A stretch of 61,703 nt of DNA from Mucilaginibacter sp. (lineage in GTDB: Bacteria; Bacteroidota; Bacteroidia; Sphingobacteriales; Sphingobacteriaceae): positions 1 through 61,703 of the forward strand of contig JAQBOH010000078.1 in the NCBI GenBank assembly GCA_028288125.1. Reading direction: 5' to 3'. The position numbers and the translations under genes are program-made. The notes under the pieces were generated by a model that did no database searches, was not told the DNA's origin, and saw nothing but the letters and a program-made list of their open reading frames with translations. Below, piece after piece: positions 18,120 through 27,000 of the stretch (its first letter is position 1; every line of letters starts with the position of its first letter).

Positions 18120-18854
18120 TTATATTTTAATCTTTTCTCCTGTGGTTAAATCAACCGTATAAGCAGTTCCGTTTATAGTAATTTTTGCTGTTCCGTCAGT
18201 ATTAAATACAACTGTTCCGGTAAAGCTGAAGTCGCCTTTTTTAGGTATCGAACCAGTTAAGGTAAACGAACCGGTACCACCTGTAATGTTACGGTGCGGT
18301 TTAAGCAGCAACAGGTTATGAATTTCAACACTCAAATGAATTGTGCCGTGGTTGGTAGTGTCTGTTTTGGAAGCGAATGATCCGTTCCGTACTAGTACAC
18401 CGTTAAACACGTACGCAGTCGCGTTGGTAGTTAAACCGGCAACAGTAAAGCTAACATTTCCTGTATTTGACGACGAAAGATGCGGGTTGCTAAACGAACC
18501 TGTGTAATTTAATTTACCAACTACATTATCGGCCATGCCGGCTGTATTACAGTTTAAGGTATAAGAGTATCCGAAACCATAACTGTAAGTTGTTGTCGCA
18601 CTTGTGGGACTGGTCCTGGTGCTGGTGTCTTTAAGCGTAGTGCCGCAGCTAAGGTTGCCGTCGACATCTGTTTGAGAACGCGCGCCGGCATCATCACTCA
18701 TATTTGCCAACCCGTTGGAATTTCTCGACAATGATCCGGCCATAATATCAACTGCATCCGATACTGTTATCTTAGTTGGTGAAATGCCGGTTTTTTTGCA
18801 GGCAACCGCTCCTACCAGAAGAATTGCCAAAAAGGATAATTTAAGTTTTTTCAT
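18120..18854 (-). CDS. Lipoprotein of unknown function
   Basis: A 244-residue protein with a lipoprotein signal (MKKLKLSFLAILLVGAVAC, lipobox VGAVAC). I start at this second ATG, which gives a normal signal peptide; another ATG lies three codons upstream. The mature part is rich in Thr, Ser, Asn and Gly with repeated beta-strand-like segments (VVGKLNYTGSFSN, TGSFTLTGSIPKKGDFSFTG, GTAKITINGTAYTVDLTTGE), suggesting an extended beta structure. I do not recognise a family. It stands alone, with a terminator downstream and a TAnnTTTG element upstream at 18897-18904 (minus strand). Confidence 0.78.
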   Translation of the reverse strand: MKKLKLSFLAILLVGAVACKKTGISPTKITVSDAVDIMAGSLSRNSNGLANMSDDAGARSQTDVDGNLSCGTTLKDTSTRTSPTSATTTYSYGFGYSYTLNCNTAGMADNVVGKLNYTGSFSNPHLSSSNTGNVSFTVAGLTTNATAYVFNGVLVRNGSFASKTDTTNHGTIHLSVEIHNLLLLKPHRNITGGTGSFTLTGSIPKKGDFSFTGTVVFNTDGTAKITINGTAYTVDLTTGEKIKI

Positions 18855-18896
18855 AAACGTCATTACGCATTAAGTATCATTAGTGTTACAATGAGG

Positions 18897-18904
18897 CAAA
18901 ATTA
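18897..18904 (-). promoter_or_regulatory. Putative -7 element of the lipoprotein gene
   Basis: Reads TAATTTTG on the minus strand (TAnnTTTG), 42 nt before the start codon. Confidence 0.3.
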
Positions 18905-18974
18905 AATTTTACGAAGTCAACAGCCTAAAGCTGCTTTTGCAGCGAAGCCTGTTTTGCAAACACATAAATTAAAA

Positions 18975-19838
18975 TTATTGAGGCGATATACTGTTTAGTA
19001 CCTGCGTATCGTCATCAGTCAATTCAAGTTTTGCAGCCTGCATATTCTCCTCCAGGTGCGCTACACTGGATGTGCCGGGAATTAATAAAATATTATCGGC
19101 ATGATTTAACAGCCATGAAAGCGCTACCTGGTGTACGGTAGCCTGGTGCTTATCGGCTATTTGTTTCAGTTTATCCTGGCTTGCTACATTCCCGGCATTG
19201 AGCGGAAACCAGGGTATAAACGCAATTTCGTGTGCCTTACAATATTGCAGCACATGCTCCCACTTCCGGTTGTCAACGCTGTACATGTTTTGTACCGATA
19301 CCACATCAAAAAAGTCCTGTGCCTTTTTGATGATATCTATGTCAACCTCCGAAAGGCCGATATGCCTGATCAGCCCTTGCTCCTGTGTTTTCTGTAAAAA
19401 TTCAAAGCTTTGCTCAGCCGGCACGTTCGGGTCTATCCGGTGCAGTTGGTATAAGTCGATCCGTTCGAGCTTTAAGCGTTTTAAGCTGCCTTCCAGCGCT
19501 TTTTTCAAATGATCGGGATGAGCATTGATCGGCCATTCATCCGGGCCTGTCCGCAGCAATCCGCCCTTTGTGCCAATCACAAGTTCGGCCGGGTAAGGGT
19601 ACAACGCTTCGGCGATCAATTCTTCCGAAATTTCCGGACCGTAACTATCGGCCGTATCGATAAAATTCACACCTAACTCTATCGCCCGTTTTAAAACGCT
19701 TATGGCCTCATCCTTATCTTTTGGCGGGCCCCATATACCTTTCCCGGTAATACGCATTGCGCCGTAACCCATCCTGTTAACCGGCAGATCGCCGCCTATG
19801 CTAAAGTTTTTTTCGATTGAAACTGCTTCGTTATTCAT
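18975..19838 (-). CDS. Aldo/keto reductase
   Basis: A 287-residue TIM-barrel NAD(P)H-dependent oxidoreductase. Catalytic tetrad segments are visible: FIDTADSYG (Asp and Tyr), LVIGTKGGL (Lys) and IDLYQLHRID (His). IPGTSSVAHLEENMQAA is the cofactor-binding C-terminal pattern. The family reduces aldehydes and ketones of many kinds, so the substrate cannot be named. The gene stands alone; no redox-responsive regulator is adjacent. Confidence 0.93.
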   Translation of the reverse strand: MNNEAVSIEKNFSIGGDLPVNRMGYGAMRITGKGIWGPPKDKDEAISVLKRAIELGVNFIDTADSYGPEISEELIAEALYPYPAELVIGTKGGLLRTGPDEWPINAHPDHLKKALEGSLKRLKLERIDLYQLHRIDPNVPAEQSFEFLQKTQEQGLIRHIGLSEVDIDIIKKAQDFFDVVSVQNMYSVDNRKWEHVLQYCKAHEIAFIPWFPLNAGNVASQDKLKQIADKHQATVHQVALSWLLNHADNILLIPGTSSVAHLEENMQAAKLELTDDDTQVLNSISPQ

Positions 19839-19963
19839 AGTAAAATGCTTTTGGGTAAATTTATTTAACGCAGCTTTTATTCAATTGTTCTTACCGGCAA
19901 CTGTTAAAGGCATTTTAATTTTCGGCGTCAATAAATTGGTATATTGGCATAAAAAAACCTATT

Positions 19964-20398
19964 ATGAGCGAACAAAATAATGCCAATCATGCCCGTTATG
20001 TAACGGGGTTTCATTTCATTGCAGGTTCAATCCTGATTATTGGGGCTATTCTTTCGATAATTAATCTTTGGCTCCGGTGGTCGGCAAAGGATGAGATGAT
20101 GACACCGGTCTTAGTCCTTTTGCTTTTTACTAGCGGCATCTTTCTTTTTTGGTTTTCGCGCCAGTTTTCCATAAAGGCCCAGGACAGGGCAATACGCGCG
20201 GAAGAAAGCCTGAGATATTTCATCCTGACCCGTAAGCCGCTCGATGCCAGGATCACAATGAGTCAGGTCATCGCGCTGCGTTTTGCACCCGATGATGAGC
20301 TTCTGCCATTGGCAGACAGGGCGGTAAACGAAAAACTATCCGCCAAAGAAATAAAGCAAGCTATTAAACAATGGCGGGCAGACCATCACAGGGCTTAG
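19964..20398 (+). CDS. DUF6526 family membrane protein
   Basis: A 144-residue protein with two membrane helices (about residues 17-40 and 48-66) followed by a cytoplasmic segment. That segment holds RAEESLRYFILTRKPLDARITMSQVIALRFAPDDE and a helical tail NEKLSAKEIKQAIKQWRADHHRA. The layout agrees with the DUF6526 family that I associate with Bacteroidota; its role is unknown. It is convergent with the DUF1761 gene, and the interval between them carries a GCAGTT/AACTGC inverted word repeat. Confidence 0.8.
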   Translation: MSEQNNANHARYVTGFHFIAGSILIIGAILSIINLWLRWSAKDEMMTPVLVLLLFTSGIFLFWFSRQFSIKAQDRAIRAEESLRYFILTRKPLDARITMSQVIALRFAPDDELLPLADRAVNEKLSAKEIKQAIKQWRADHHRA

Positions 20399-20411
20399 GT
20401 CAATTTGCCGC

Positions 20412-20462
20412 GGGCAGTTAGCAGTTCGCTTTACACCGGCAAACTGCTTATTGTAAACTGCA
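20412..20462. repeat. Inverted GGCAGTT-word repeat
   Basis: Left arm GGGCAGTTAGCAGTT, right arm AAACTGC twice. It lies between two convergent genes and may form a hairpin. The same word recurs at 22280 and 49243. Confidence 0.55.
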
Positions 20463-20469
20463 ATGAAAA

Positions 20470-20874
20470 CTATCTCCACCAGCCGATAATGGCGCCCATT
20501 AATGTTAACGATACAAGGCTATAACCGCCGTTTATAAGTATGTGCCGCCAGCTTTTTAGTTCAAAAAGGCTGTGGATAGCTATGGCGCAAAAAGTCCATA
20601 TACCAGCCAGGCAGCCAGCTTCGGCGCCCCACGCCGCATCTGTTTTGGCATCGGCCAGAAACATAGCCAGGTTGGCAGCCATTATCAGCGAGAACAGCGC
20701 GGTGAAGCCAAACGTTTTGCCCATGCTGGACGACTTTATTTCGTCCGTTGTTAACTTACTGTCAGTCATCCAGGCGTTTCGAAACAGGGTTTTCGAGTAC
20801 CAGAGTCCTCCTACTAAAAATGCGGATAACGCGGCCGCAACCACGGCAAGCCAATTGATAAGTGAGAAATTCAT
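20470..20874 (-). CDS. DUF1761 family membrane protein
   Basis: A 134-residue protein with four predicted membrane helices: NWLAVVAAALSAFLVGGLWY, FGFTALFSLIMAANLAMFLA, AGCLAGIWTFCAIAIHSLF and GGYSLVSLTLMGAIIGWW. The GGLWYS motif after the first helix and the SLFELKSWRHILINGGY loop fit DUF1761. The function of the family is unknown. It is a single gene, with DUF6526 converging on it and the CHAD gene divergent. Confidence 0.82.
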   Translation of the reverse strand: MNFSLINWLAVVAAALSAFLVGGLWYSKTLFRNAWMTDSKLTTDEIKSSSMGKTFGFTALFSLIMAANLAMFLADAKTDAAWGAEAGCLAGIWTFCAIAIHSLFELKSWRHILINGGYSLVSLTLMGAIIGWWR

Positions 20875-20999
20875 TGCTTCAAGGATTTAAGTTTGATTAA
20901 ATATAGTTATATTTTATGATTCAAACTGACATTGGCCATTTTTCCTTTAATTCACCAATTGTTCGTAATTTTATATTCCGTCATCATTTCGTTAGCATC

Positions 21000-21785
21000 A
21001 TGAAAAAAAAGCAAGAAGCAAAATATCTAGATAAAGAATGGAAGGAACTGGATAGCCGCCTAAAAGCTTTTTTACAATCGGGCGACCAGGAGGAGTTGCA
21101 CCAGTTTAGGGTGCAGACCAAAAAGCTGAGGGCTCTGCTCAATTTATTGGAACACGCTTCACGGCAACACGGCCTATTAAAGGAATTTAAACCGGTGCGG
21201 AAAATATTCAAATACGCCGGGCATATCCGCGACGCGTACACCAATCTGCAGTTAAGCTCGCGCTATGCGGTAAAAAATGAAACATTTAAAGCCGGCCAGC
21301 AGCGGATAATTGAAGAGGGAACTCTTGAATTTCGCGAAAAAGCGAAAAAACATATCAAAAAAATAGATGATGCTTATAAACAATTAAAAAAGCAACTACC
21401 CCACGTTGATAACAGTGCTATAGCCGAGTTCTATAAAAAACAGCTGGAACAAATTGCAGACAGCCTGGAAACGCCCCGGTTTACTGAGGACATGCATACC
21501 AACAGAAAACTGATAAAAATTTTGATGTATAACCGTAAGCTGGCTGATAAGGCACTGAACGGATCCTTTAAATTTAATACTGGCTATCTGGACCAATTGC
21601 AAAACAGCCTGGGCGAGTGGCATGATAACATTGTTGCGGCGGAATTATTTTCATCGCCGGAGGTAGATGATAAACATGCAGCAACACTGATAAAAAAGAA
21701 GAATAACAATATAAAACGCAAAATAAGATCGCTGGCTAGTGATTTTATGAATAAGGCCACTGCTGCCGAACCTGCTGCTAAATAG
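21000..21785 (+). CDS. CHAD domain protein
   Basis: A 261-residue, highly basic all-helical protein with the conserved histidine-helix pattern of CHAD domains (ELHQFRVQTKKLRALLNLLE; later LGEWHDNIVAAELF). CHAD domains bind polyphosphate through lysine- and arginine-lined helical bundles. I start at MKKKQEAK; an in-frame ATG 84 bases upstream would add a poorly conserved hydrophobic stretch. The gene ends 18 bases before a CYTH-domain gene on the same strand, and CHAD and CYTH are often fused or adjacent. The pair probably acts in polyphosphate or triphosphate metabolism. Confidence 0.88.
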   Translation: MKKKQEAKYLDKEWKELDSRLKAFLQSGDQEELHQFRVQTKKLRALLNLLEHASRQHGLLKEFKPVRKIFKYAGHIRDAYTNLQLSSRYAVKNETFKAGQQRIIEEGTLEFREKAKKHIKKIDDAYKQLKKQLPHVDNSAIAEFYKKQLEQIADSLETPRFTEDMHTNRKLIKILMYNRKLADKALNGSFKFNTGYLDQLQNSLGEWHDNIVAAELFSSPEVDDKHAATLIKKKNNNIKRKIRSLASDFMNKATAAEPAAK

Positions 21786-21803
21786 CTTTTAAACTAAACC
21801 ATA

Positions 21804-22283
21804 ATGGGAGTTGAGATAGAACGGAAGTTTTTGGTTGACCACGCAAAATGGAATCGCGTACAAAAGCCTAAAGGAACACCTTACCGCCAGGGATATTTAT
21901 TGAACGACGGCCTGCGCACCATCAGGGTACGGGTAACCGATAAAAAGGGTTACATTACACTTAAAGGCGCTACATCAGGCATTTCGCGGAAGGAATTTGA
22001 ATATGATATCCCATTAGCCGATGGAATTGAGCTTCTGGATGCTTTTGCCAGATCGCAGGTAGAAAAAATACGTTACCGGATAAGATTTAAAGGCAAACTA
22101 TGGGAGGTAGATGAATTTTCGGGTGATAATGCCGGCCTTGTCATGGCCGAGATTGAGCTTAAGGGCGAAGACGAGGAATTTGATAAACCCGCCTGGGTTA
22201 CCTGCGAGGTGAGCGATGACGAAAGATATTACAATTCAAATTTGTCGGTAAAACCATTCAGTAAGTGGGGAGCAGACAGATAG
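21804..22283 (+). CDS. CYTH domain protein (triphosphate tunnel metalloenzyme)
   Basis: A 159-residue protein with the class-defining EIERKFLV motif near the N-terminus (residues 4-11), then RQGYLLNDGLRTIRVRV, ITLKGATSGISRKEFEYDIP, KIRYRIRFKGKLWEVDEF and VMAEIELKGEDEEF. These alternate Glu, Lys and Arg residues line the tunnel that binds triphosphate and a divalent metal. Family members include inorganic triphosphatases, thiamine triphosphatases and class IV adenylate cyclases. With a CHAD gene immediately upstream, tripolyphosphatase activity is the likeliest reading, by inference. Confidence 0.9.
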   Translation: MGVEIERKFLVDHAKWNRVQKPKGTPYRQGYLLNDGLRTIRVRVTDKKGYITLKGATSGISRKEFEYDIPLADGIELLDAFARSQVEKIRYRIRFKGKLWEVDEFSGDNAGLVMAEIELKGEDEEFDKPAWVTCEVSDDERYYNSNLSVKPFSKWGADR

Positions 22284-22314
22284 CAGTTGGCAGTGGGCAG
22301 TGGGCAGTGGGCAA
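22280..22314. repeat. Heptamer GCAGTGG tandem repeat
   Basis: Three perfect GCAGTGG units flanked by GCAGTTG and GCAAGTT variants, at the CYTH stop codon. It belongs to the GGCAGTT word family seen elsewhere in the window. Confidence 0.7.
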
Positions 22315-22475
22315 GTTATATATTTTTTAATTGAGCGAAAGTCTATTTAAACAGCTACTGATTTTTTAAAGTGCACAGTTTAATTCAACAGTAAAATAAT
22401 TCACCGAAGGCAACCTTTTTGGCTTTGTACCCGTGTTGGATATAAATGACGTTTACCGTTTAAAACATTTATATT

Positions 22476-22826
22476 ATGAAAAAGAAAGCTTTTTATTTTG
22501 CCATGGTTGTATTATCAGGCATTATATTTATTTACAGTTGTTCAAAAAGCTATAATGCGCCAAAGCCCGCAACCGGCGCCATGGCATCAGTTAGCATCAA
22601 AAATATGGCGTTTTCGCCTGATACGCTAAGGATCAAAACGGGAACCGCCGTTACCTGGATGAATAATGACGGCATGACACACACCGTCACGTCTAACACT
22701 GCTGTATTTGATAGCGGCAATTTAGCGGCCGGGCTAACATTTCAGTACACCTTTAATGTAGCCGGAACTTTTACCTATTACTGTGTAATTCACCCGGGCA
22801 TGAGGGGCGTGGTAATTGTCAATTAA
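22476..22826 (+). CDS. Cupredoxin-domain lipoprotein
   Basis: A 116-residue lipoprotein (lipobox ending FIYSC, Cys22) with a plastocyanin-like domain. The copper ligands are all visible: the histidine in WMNNDGMTHTVTS and the Cys-His-Met set in YYCVIHPGMRG. This type 1 blue copper layout suggests an envelope electron carrier, or a copper-binding protein. It stands between the CHAD-CYTH pair and an oppositely oriented hydrolase. It is 19 kb from the metal island, so a shared role is speculation. Confidence 0.93.
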   Translation: MKKKAFYFAMVVLSGIIFIYSCSKSYNAPKPATGAMASVSIKNMAFSPDTLRIKTGTAVTWMNNDGMTHTVTSNTAVFDSGNLAAGLTFQYTFNVAGTFTYYCVIHPGMRGVVIVN

Positions 22827-22860
22827 AACAAAGTTTGTTTTTAAAGTTCATAGTAAGGAG

Positions 22861-22891
22861 CGTCACGGCATAGCCGGGGCGTTTCTATTTT
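22861..22891 (+). terminator. Terminator of the cupredoxin gene
   Basis: CGTCACGGC and GCCGGGGCG pair with one mismatch around ATA, followed by TTTCTATTTT. It lies about 35 bases past the stop and runs into the 3' end of the opposing hydrolase gene. Confidence 0.6.
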
Positions 22892-23772
22892 AATGGTTTT
22901 AGAAACGGGTTGTTCTCCAGCATCAGCCTGAAATTGTCGGGGCTTACAATGTCATTATGCTCTTTTAAACTGTGTATAAAAAGTACCGTGTGAGCACGGT
23001 ATTGCGCGGGTACCAGCACTGCTTCTTCAATTTGAAGATAGTTGATATCATCCTTAGCTAGCATTTTAATCATGTTAAGGGTTTCTTCCCGTGTGCCGCC
23101 ATGATCGGTGTATAAGTTGATAAAGCGATGCTGTTTATCAGCTTTCAGCCAACTGGTAAATTTGTCCGTTTCGGCATATAAAGCGTCAAAAAGCATCACC
23201 TCGTCGACCGGCATCCGGCCGTTTTGAAGAATATGCGCCATTACCCTGTACGCCCCGCTATGTCCGCCCAGCAAAATATGGCCGGGAACACTATTTTGCG
23301 GGATAAGCCGCTTTGCTTTTAAGTCATTCAATATATCCGTTACCAAAGCTTTAAACATGCCGTCGTTTTCCAGTTTACCACCATAGCTATCGGGAGCATT
23401 GCGGGCTATTTCGGCTAAAACCAATACCGCGTTGCGTTTGGATGCAATAAATTGCTTGATGAGCTCGTATCTTACAGCCGCACTGTCGACATTATTGCCC
23501 CAGCCGTGAAACCAAAATACCAGGTCGGCCTGTTTTTTAACCTCAAGATTTTGGGGAGCGACAATTAACACTGTACTGTCCCGATAATGTTCGGCAGTGG
23601 TATATAATACGTTATCGTATAAATGACCGTTTCTGCGGCCTGTATCCGGAAAGGACGTATGGCTTGAATAAATATGAAAAGTAAGGGCGCCGGTGTTCCC
23701 CTGGGCGGATAATCCCGAACAAAAGCAAAACGTTGAATAAACAAAAATCAAGCAAAAAGTAACCGAACGCAT
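22885..23772 (-). CDS. Exported alpha/beta-hydrolase-fold protein
   Basis: A 295-residue protein with a signal peptide (MRSVTFCLIFVYSTFCFCSGLSAQ) and an alpha/beta-hydrolase core. The oxyanion region is DLVFWFHGWGNN, the nucleophile elbow LLGGHSGAYRVMA (Ser in GHSGA), and EVMLFDALYAE follows. A late histidine in AHTVLFIHSLKEHNDI could complete a triad. The substrate is unknown; an exported esterase or peptidase is possible. A TATTTTTG promoter element lies 25 nt upstream. It is divergent from gltB. Confidence 0.75.
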   Translation of the reverse strand: MRSVTFCLIFVYSTFCFCSGLSAQGNTGALTFHIYSSHTSFPDTGRRNGHLYDNVLYTTAEHYRDSTVLIVAPQNLEVKKQADLVFWFHGWGNNVDSAAVRYELIKQFIASKRNAVLVLAEIARNAPDSYGGKLENDGMFKALVTDILNDLKAKRLIPQNSVPGHILLGGHSGAYRVMAHILQNGRMPVDEVMLFDALYAETDKFTSWLKADKQHRFINLYTDHGGTREETLNMIKMLAKDDINYLQIEEAVLVPAQYRAHTVLFIHSLKEHNDIVSPDNFRLMLENNPFLKPLK

Positions 23773-23797
23773 AATAATGGATAATAGTTGAAGTTAT

Positions 23798-23805
23798 CAA
23801 AAATA
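23798..23805 (-). promoter_or_regulatory. Putative -7 element of the hydrolase gene
   Basis: Reads TATTTTTG on the minus strand, 25 nt before the hydrolase start. Confidence 0.35.
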
Positions 23806-23843
23806 ATCATTGCGCAGTCCGCTTTTGTAAGAAAGTGATGACA

Positions 23844-23875
23844 AAAAGAGCCGTCTTGTGATGTCCGCGACGGCT
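23844..23875 (-). terminator. Orphan terminator-like hairpin in a divergent promoter region
   Basis: AGCCGTC at 23849-23855 pairs with GACGGCT at 23869-23875. On the minus strand it is followed by CTCTTTTTG. No minus-strand gene ends here, so it may close a short leader RNA or act as an attenuator-like structure. Confidence 0.4.
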
Positions 23876-24066
23876 TTGTACACCGCAGCGACGGTCAAAT
23901 TATAAAAATTCAATAAAACAGGTGCTTAGGTTGCTAATTTAACAATTTTAAACTTAATCAATATCAGGTTATTTAGGAAAATGCAATAATTTTAAGATAT
24001 TTTTAATTGAAAATTACAATCTGTAACTTCGTACTCGCACCATTTTATAAACGGTTTAATTTAACG

Positions 24067-27000
24067 ATGGATCAAGCTGACTGCCACCAGGGGCTTTACA
24101 GGCCCGAATTTGAACATGACTCCTGCGGGACGGGATTTATAACCAATATTAACGGTCATAAAACCAACCAGATCATTGACGATGCATTGACCATGCTTGA
24201 AAACATGGAACATCGCGGCGCATGCGGCTGTGACCCCGAAACGGGGGACGGCGCGGGTATCCTGATTCAACTGCCCCACGAGTTTTTGATGGAAGAATGC
24301 TCCGAGCTGGAGATCAGTTTGCCCGAACCGGGCGAGTATGGCGTAGGTATGATATTTTTTCCAAAAGATTCATCATTAAAAAAAGCTTGCCGCACCATCA
24401 TCGCCAACGCGATTGAAAAGCTGGGCTTACATTCGCTTGGCTATCGTAAATTATCTGTTAATTCATCGGTTGTAGGTGAAACCGCCCGCAAAGCCGAGCC
24501 GGATGCGGAGCAGCTTTTTATTCAAAGGCCGCACCATATTACCAATGCCGACGATTTTGAGCGCAAGCTGTATATATTAAGAAGATACATCAATAAAACC
24601 GTAACAGAAACGTTACCGGCTGCCGGCGAGTATTTTTACTTTACGTCCTTATCGTGCAAAACCATCATCTATAAAGGGCAGGTAACCACTTACCAGCTGC
24701 GTAAATATTTTAGTGACCTGGCCGACCCGCGCATAGCATCGGGTTTTGCTATGATCCACTCACGGTTTTCGACCAATACATTCCCGTCATGGAAACTGGC
24801 GCAGCCGTTCCGGCTGATTGCCCATAACGGCGAGATCAATACCCTCACAGGTAACTTAAACTGGTTTTATTCGGGGTTAAAATCTTATGCTTCCGCGTAT
24901 TTCACAAAGGAAGAAATGGAGATGCTGCTGCCGGTGATCGATAATAATCAATCCGACTCAGCCTGTCTCGATAATATTATAGAAATATTGCTCCACAGCG
25001 GCCGTTCACTGCCGCATGTGATGATGATGCTGATCCCTGAAGCATGGGACGGCAATGAGCAAATGGATCCGCTTAAAAAAGCATTCTACGAATTCCATGC
25101 CGCGTTGATGGAACCATGGGACGGCCCTGCCGCTATCACCTTTACCGATGGCAAGCTGATCGGCGCGCTGCTTGACCGCAACGGGTTAAGGCCTTTACGC
25201 TATGTGATCACTACCGACGGCCGTGTTATTGCTGCTTCGGAAGCAGGTGTATTGAACCTGGATGAAAGTTTAGTGCTCCGTAAAGGCCGTTTACAGCCCG
25301 GCAAAATGCTGCTAATCGATACGGAAAAAGGGAAGATCATTACCGACGAAGAGATCAAGCACCAAATTGCTTCCCGGCAGCCTTACGGCCGCTGGCTCGA
25401 AAATTATAAGATACAATTGGGCGAACTGGCCGAACCACGGCTGGCATTTGCCAGCCTTTCGGACGATTCTGTTTTCCGTTACCAGCAGGTATTCGGCTAT
25501 AGCCGCGAAGATATCGACAGCATTATTAAGCCTATGGCGCTTGATGGCAAAGAGCCCGTCGGTTCGATGGGTACCGATGTGCCGCTGGCAATATTATCTG
25601 ACAAACCGCAACACCTGTCCAGTTATTTTAAACAATTTTTTGCCCAGGTTACCAACCCGCCTATTGATCCGATACGCGAGCGTTTGGTGATGAGCCTGGC
25701 CACTTTTATAGGCAACAACGGTAACTTGCTTGATGAAGATAAAATGCATTGCCATTGCGTGGTACTGCAGCATCCCATTCTTAAAAACCACCAGCTCGAA
25801 AAGCTGCGAAGTATTGATACCGGGCTGTTCCATGCCAAAACACTGCAAACTTATTATAATGCCGATGGCATGCCCGGCTCACTTGAAAAAGGGATCGCGA
25901 GGCTGTGCCGCTATGCTGAAGACTCGGTTGACGACGGTTTTGAAGTACTGATATTATCAGATCGCGCAATTGATTCGGAACATGCGCCGATACCGTCATT
26001 GCTGGCCGTATCGGCAGTGCACCACCACCTGATTAAAAGCGGGCGGCGCGGCGCGGTAGGCTTGGTAGTTGAAACCGGCGACACCTGGGAAGTACATCAT
26101 TTTGCCTGCCTGCTCGCCTTTGGCGCTACAGCTATTAATCCGTACCTGGCGCTATCGACCATAGAAACATTGAAAAACAATGGCAGCATTGAAACCAGCC
26201 TGGATTTAAAAGCGCTTCAAAAAAAATATGTTAAATCGGTTAATGACGGCTTGCTGAAGATATTCTCGAAAATGGGTATATCCACCATGCAATCCTACCA
26301 TGGCTCGCAGGTTTTTGAAATATTAGGCATCAACCAGGCGGTGGTCGACCGGTACTTTACCGGCGCGGTCACCCGTATCGGCGGTTTAGGTTTAGATGAG
26401 ATCGCCCGCGAGTCGCTTTGCAAGCACCGCATAGGTTTCGGCAGCTCAAAAACGCCCGACCGTTTGCTGCCCGAAGGTGGTATATACCAGTGGAAACGCC
26501 GCGGCGAATCTCACCTGTTTAACCCGACAACGGTTCACCTGCTGCAGCATGCCACCCGCAGCAATGATTATTCGGTATATAAAAATTACGCGAAAGAAAT
26601 CAATGAGCAAAGCGAAAAGCACTTCACCATCCGTGGATTACTTGACTTTGCCCATCACCGCGAGGCCATCAGCATTGACCAGGTTGAACCGGCTGAAAAT
26701 ATTATGAAACGCTTTGCCACCGGGGCAATGTCATTCGGCTCAATATCGCACGAAGCGCACAGCACTATGGCTATTGCCATGAACCGCATTGGCGGCAAAA
26801 GCAATACCGGCGAAGGCGGCGAGGACGAGCTGCGTTATGAAGTTATGCCTAACGGTGATTCGATGCGCTCGGCTATCAAGCAGGTGGCATCAGCCCGTTT
26901 TGGAGTAACTTCCAACTACCTGACCAACGCGGATGAACTCCAGATAAAAATGGCGCAAGGCGCAAAACCCGGCGAAGGCGGGCAATTGCCAGGACACAAG

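Noticed and set aside
20916..20999. Upstream ATG for the CHAD gene
   Set aside because: The added 28 residues are hydrophobic and unlike CHAD proteins; MKKKQEAK is a better start.
22476..22826. Cupredoxin gene as part of the metal island
   Set aside because: It is about 19 kb away, among unrelated genes; only the copper site connects them.
24007..24066. Upstream TTG extension of gltB
   Set aside because: It would move the amidotransferase Cys from residue 20 to residue 40, unlike the family.
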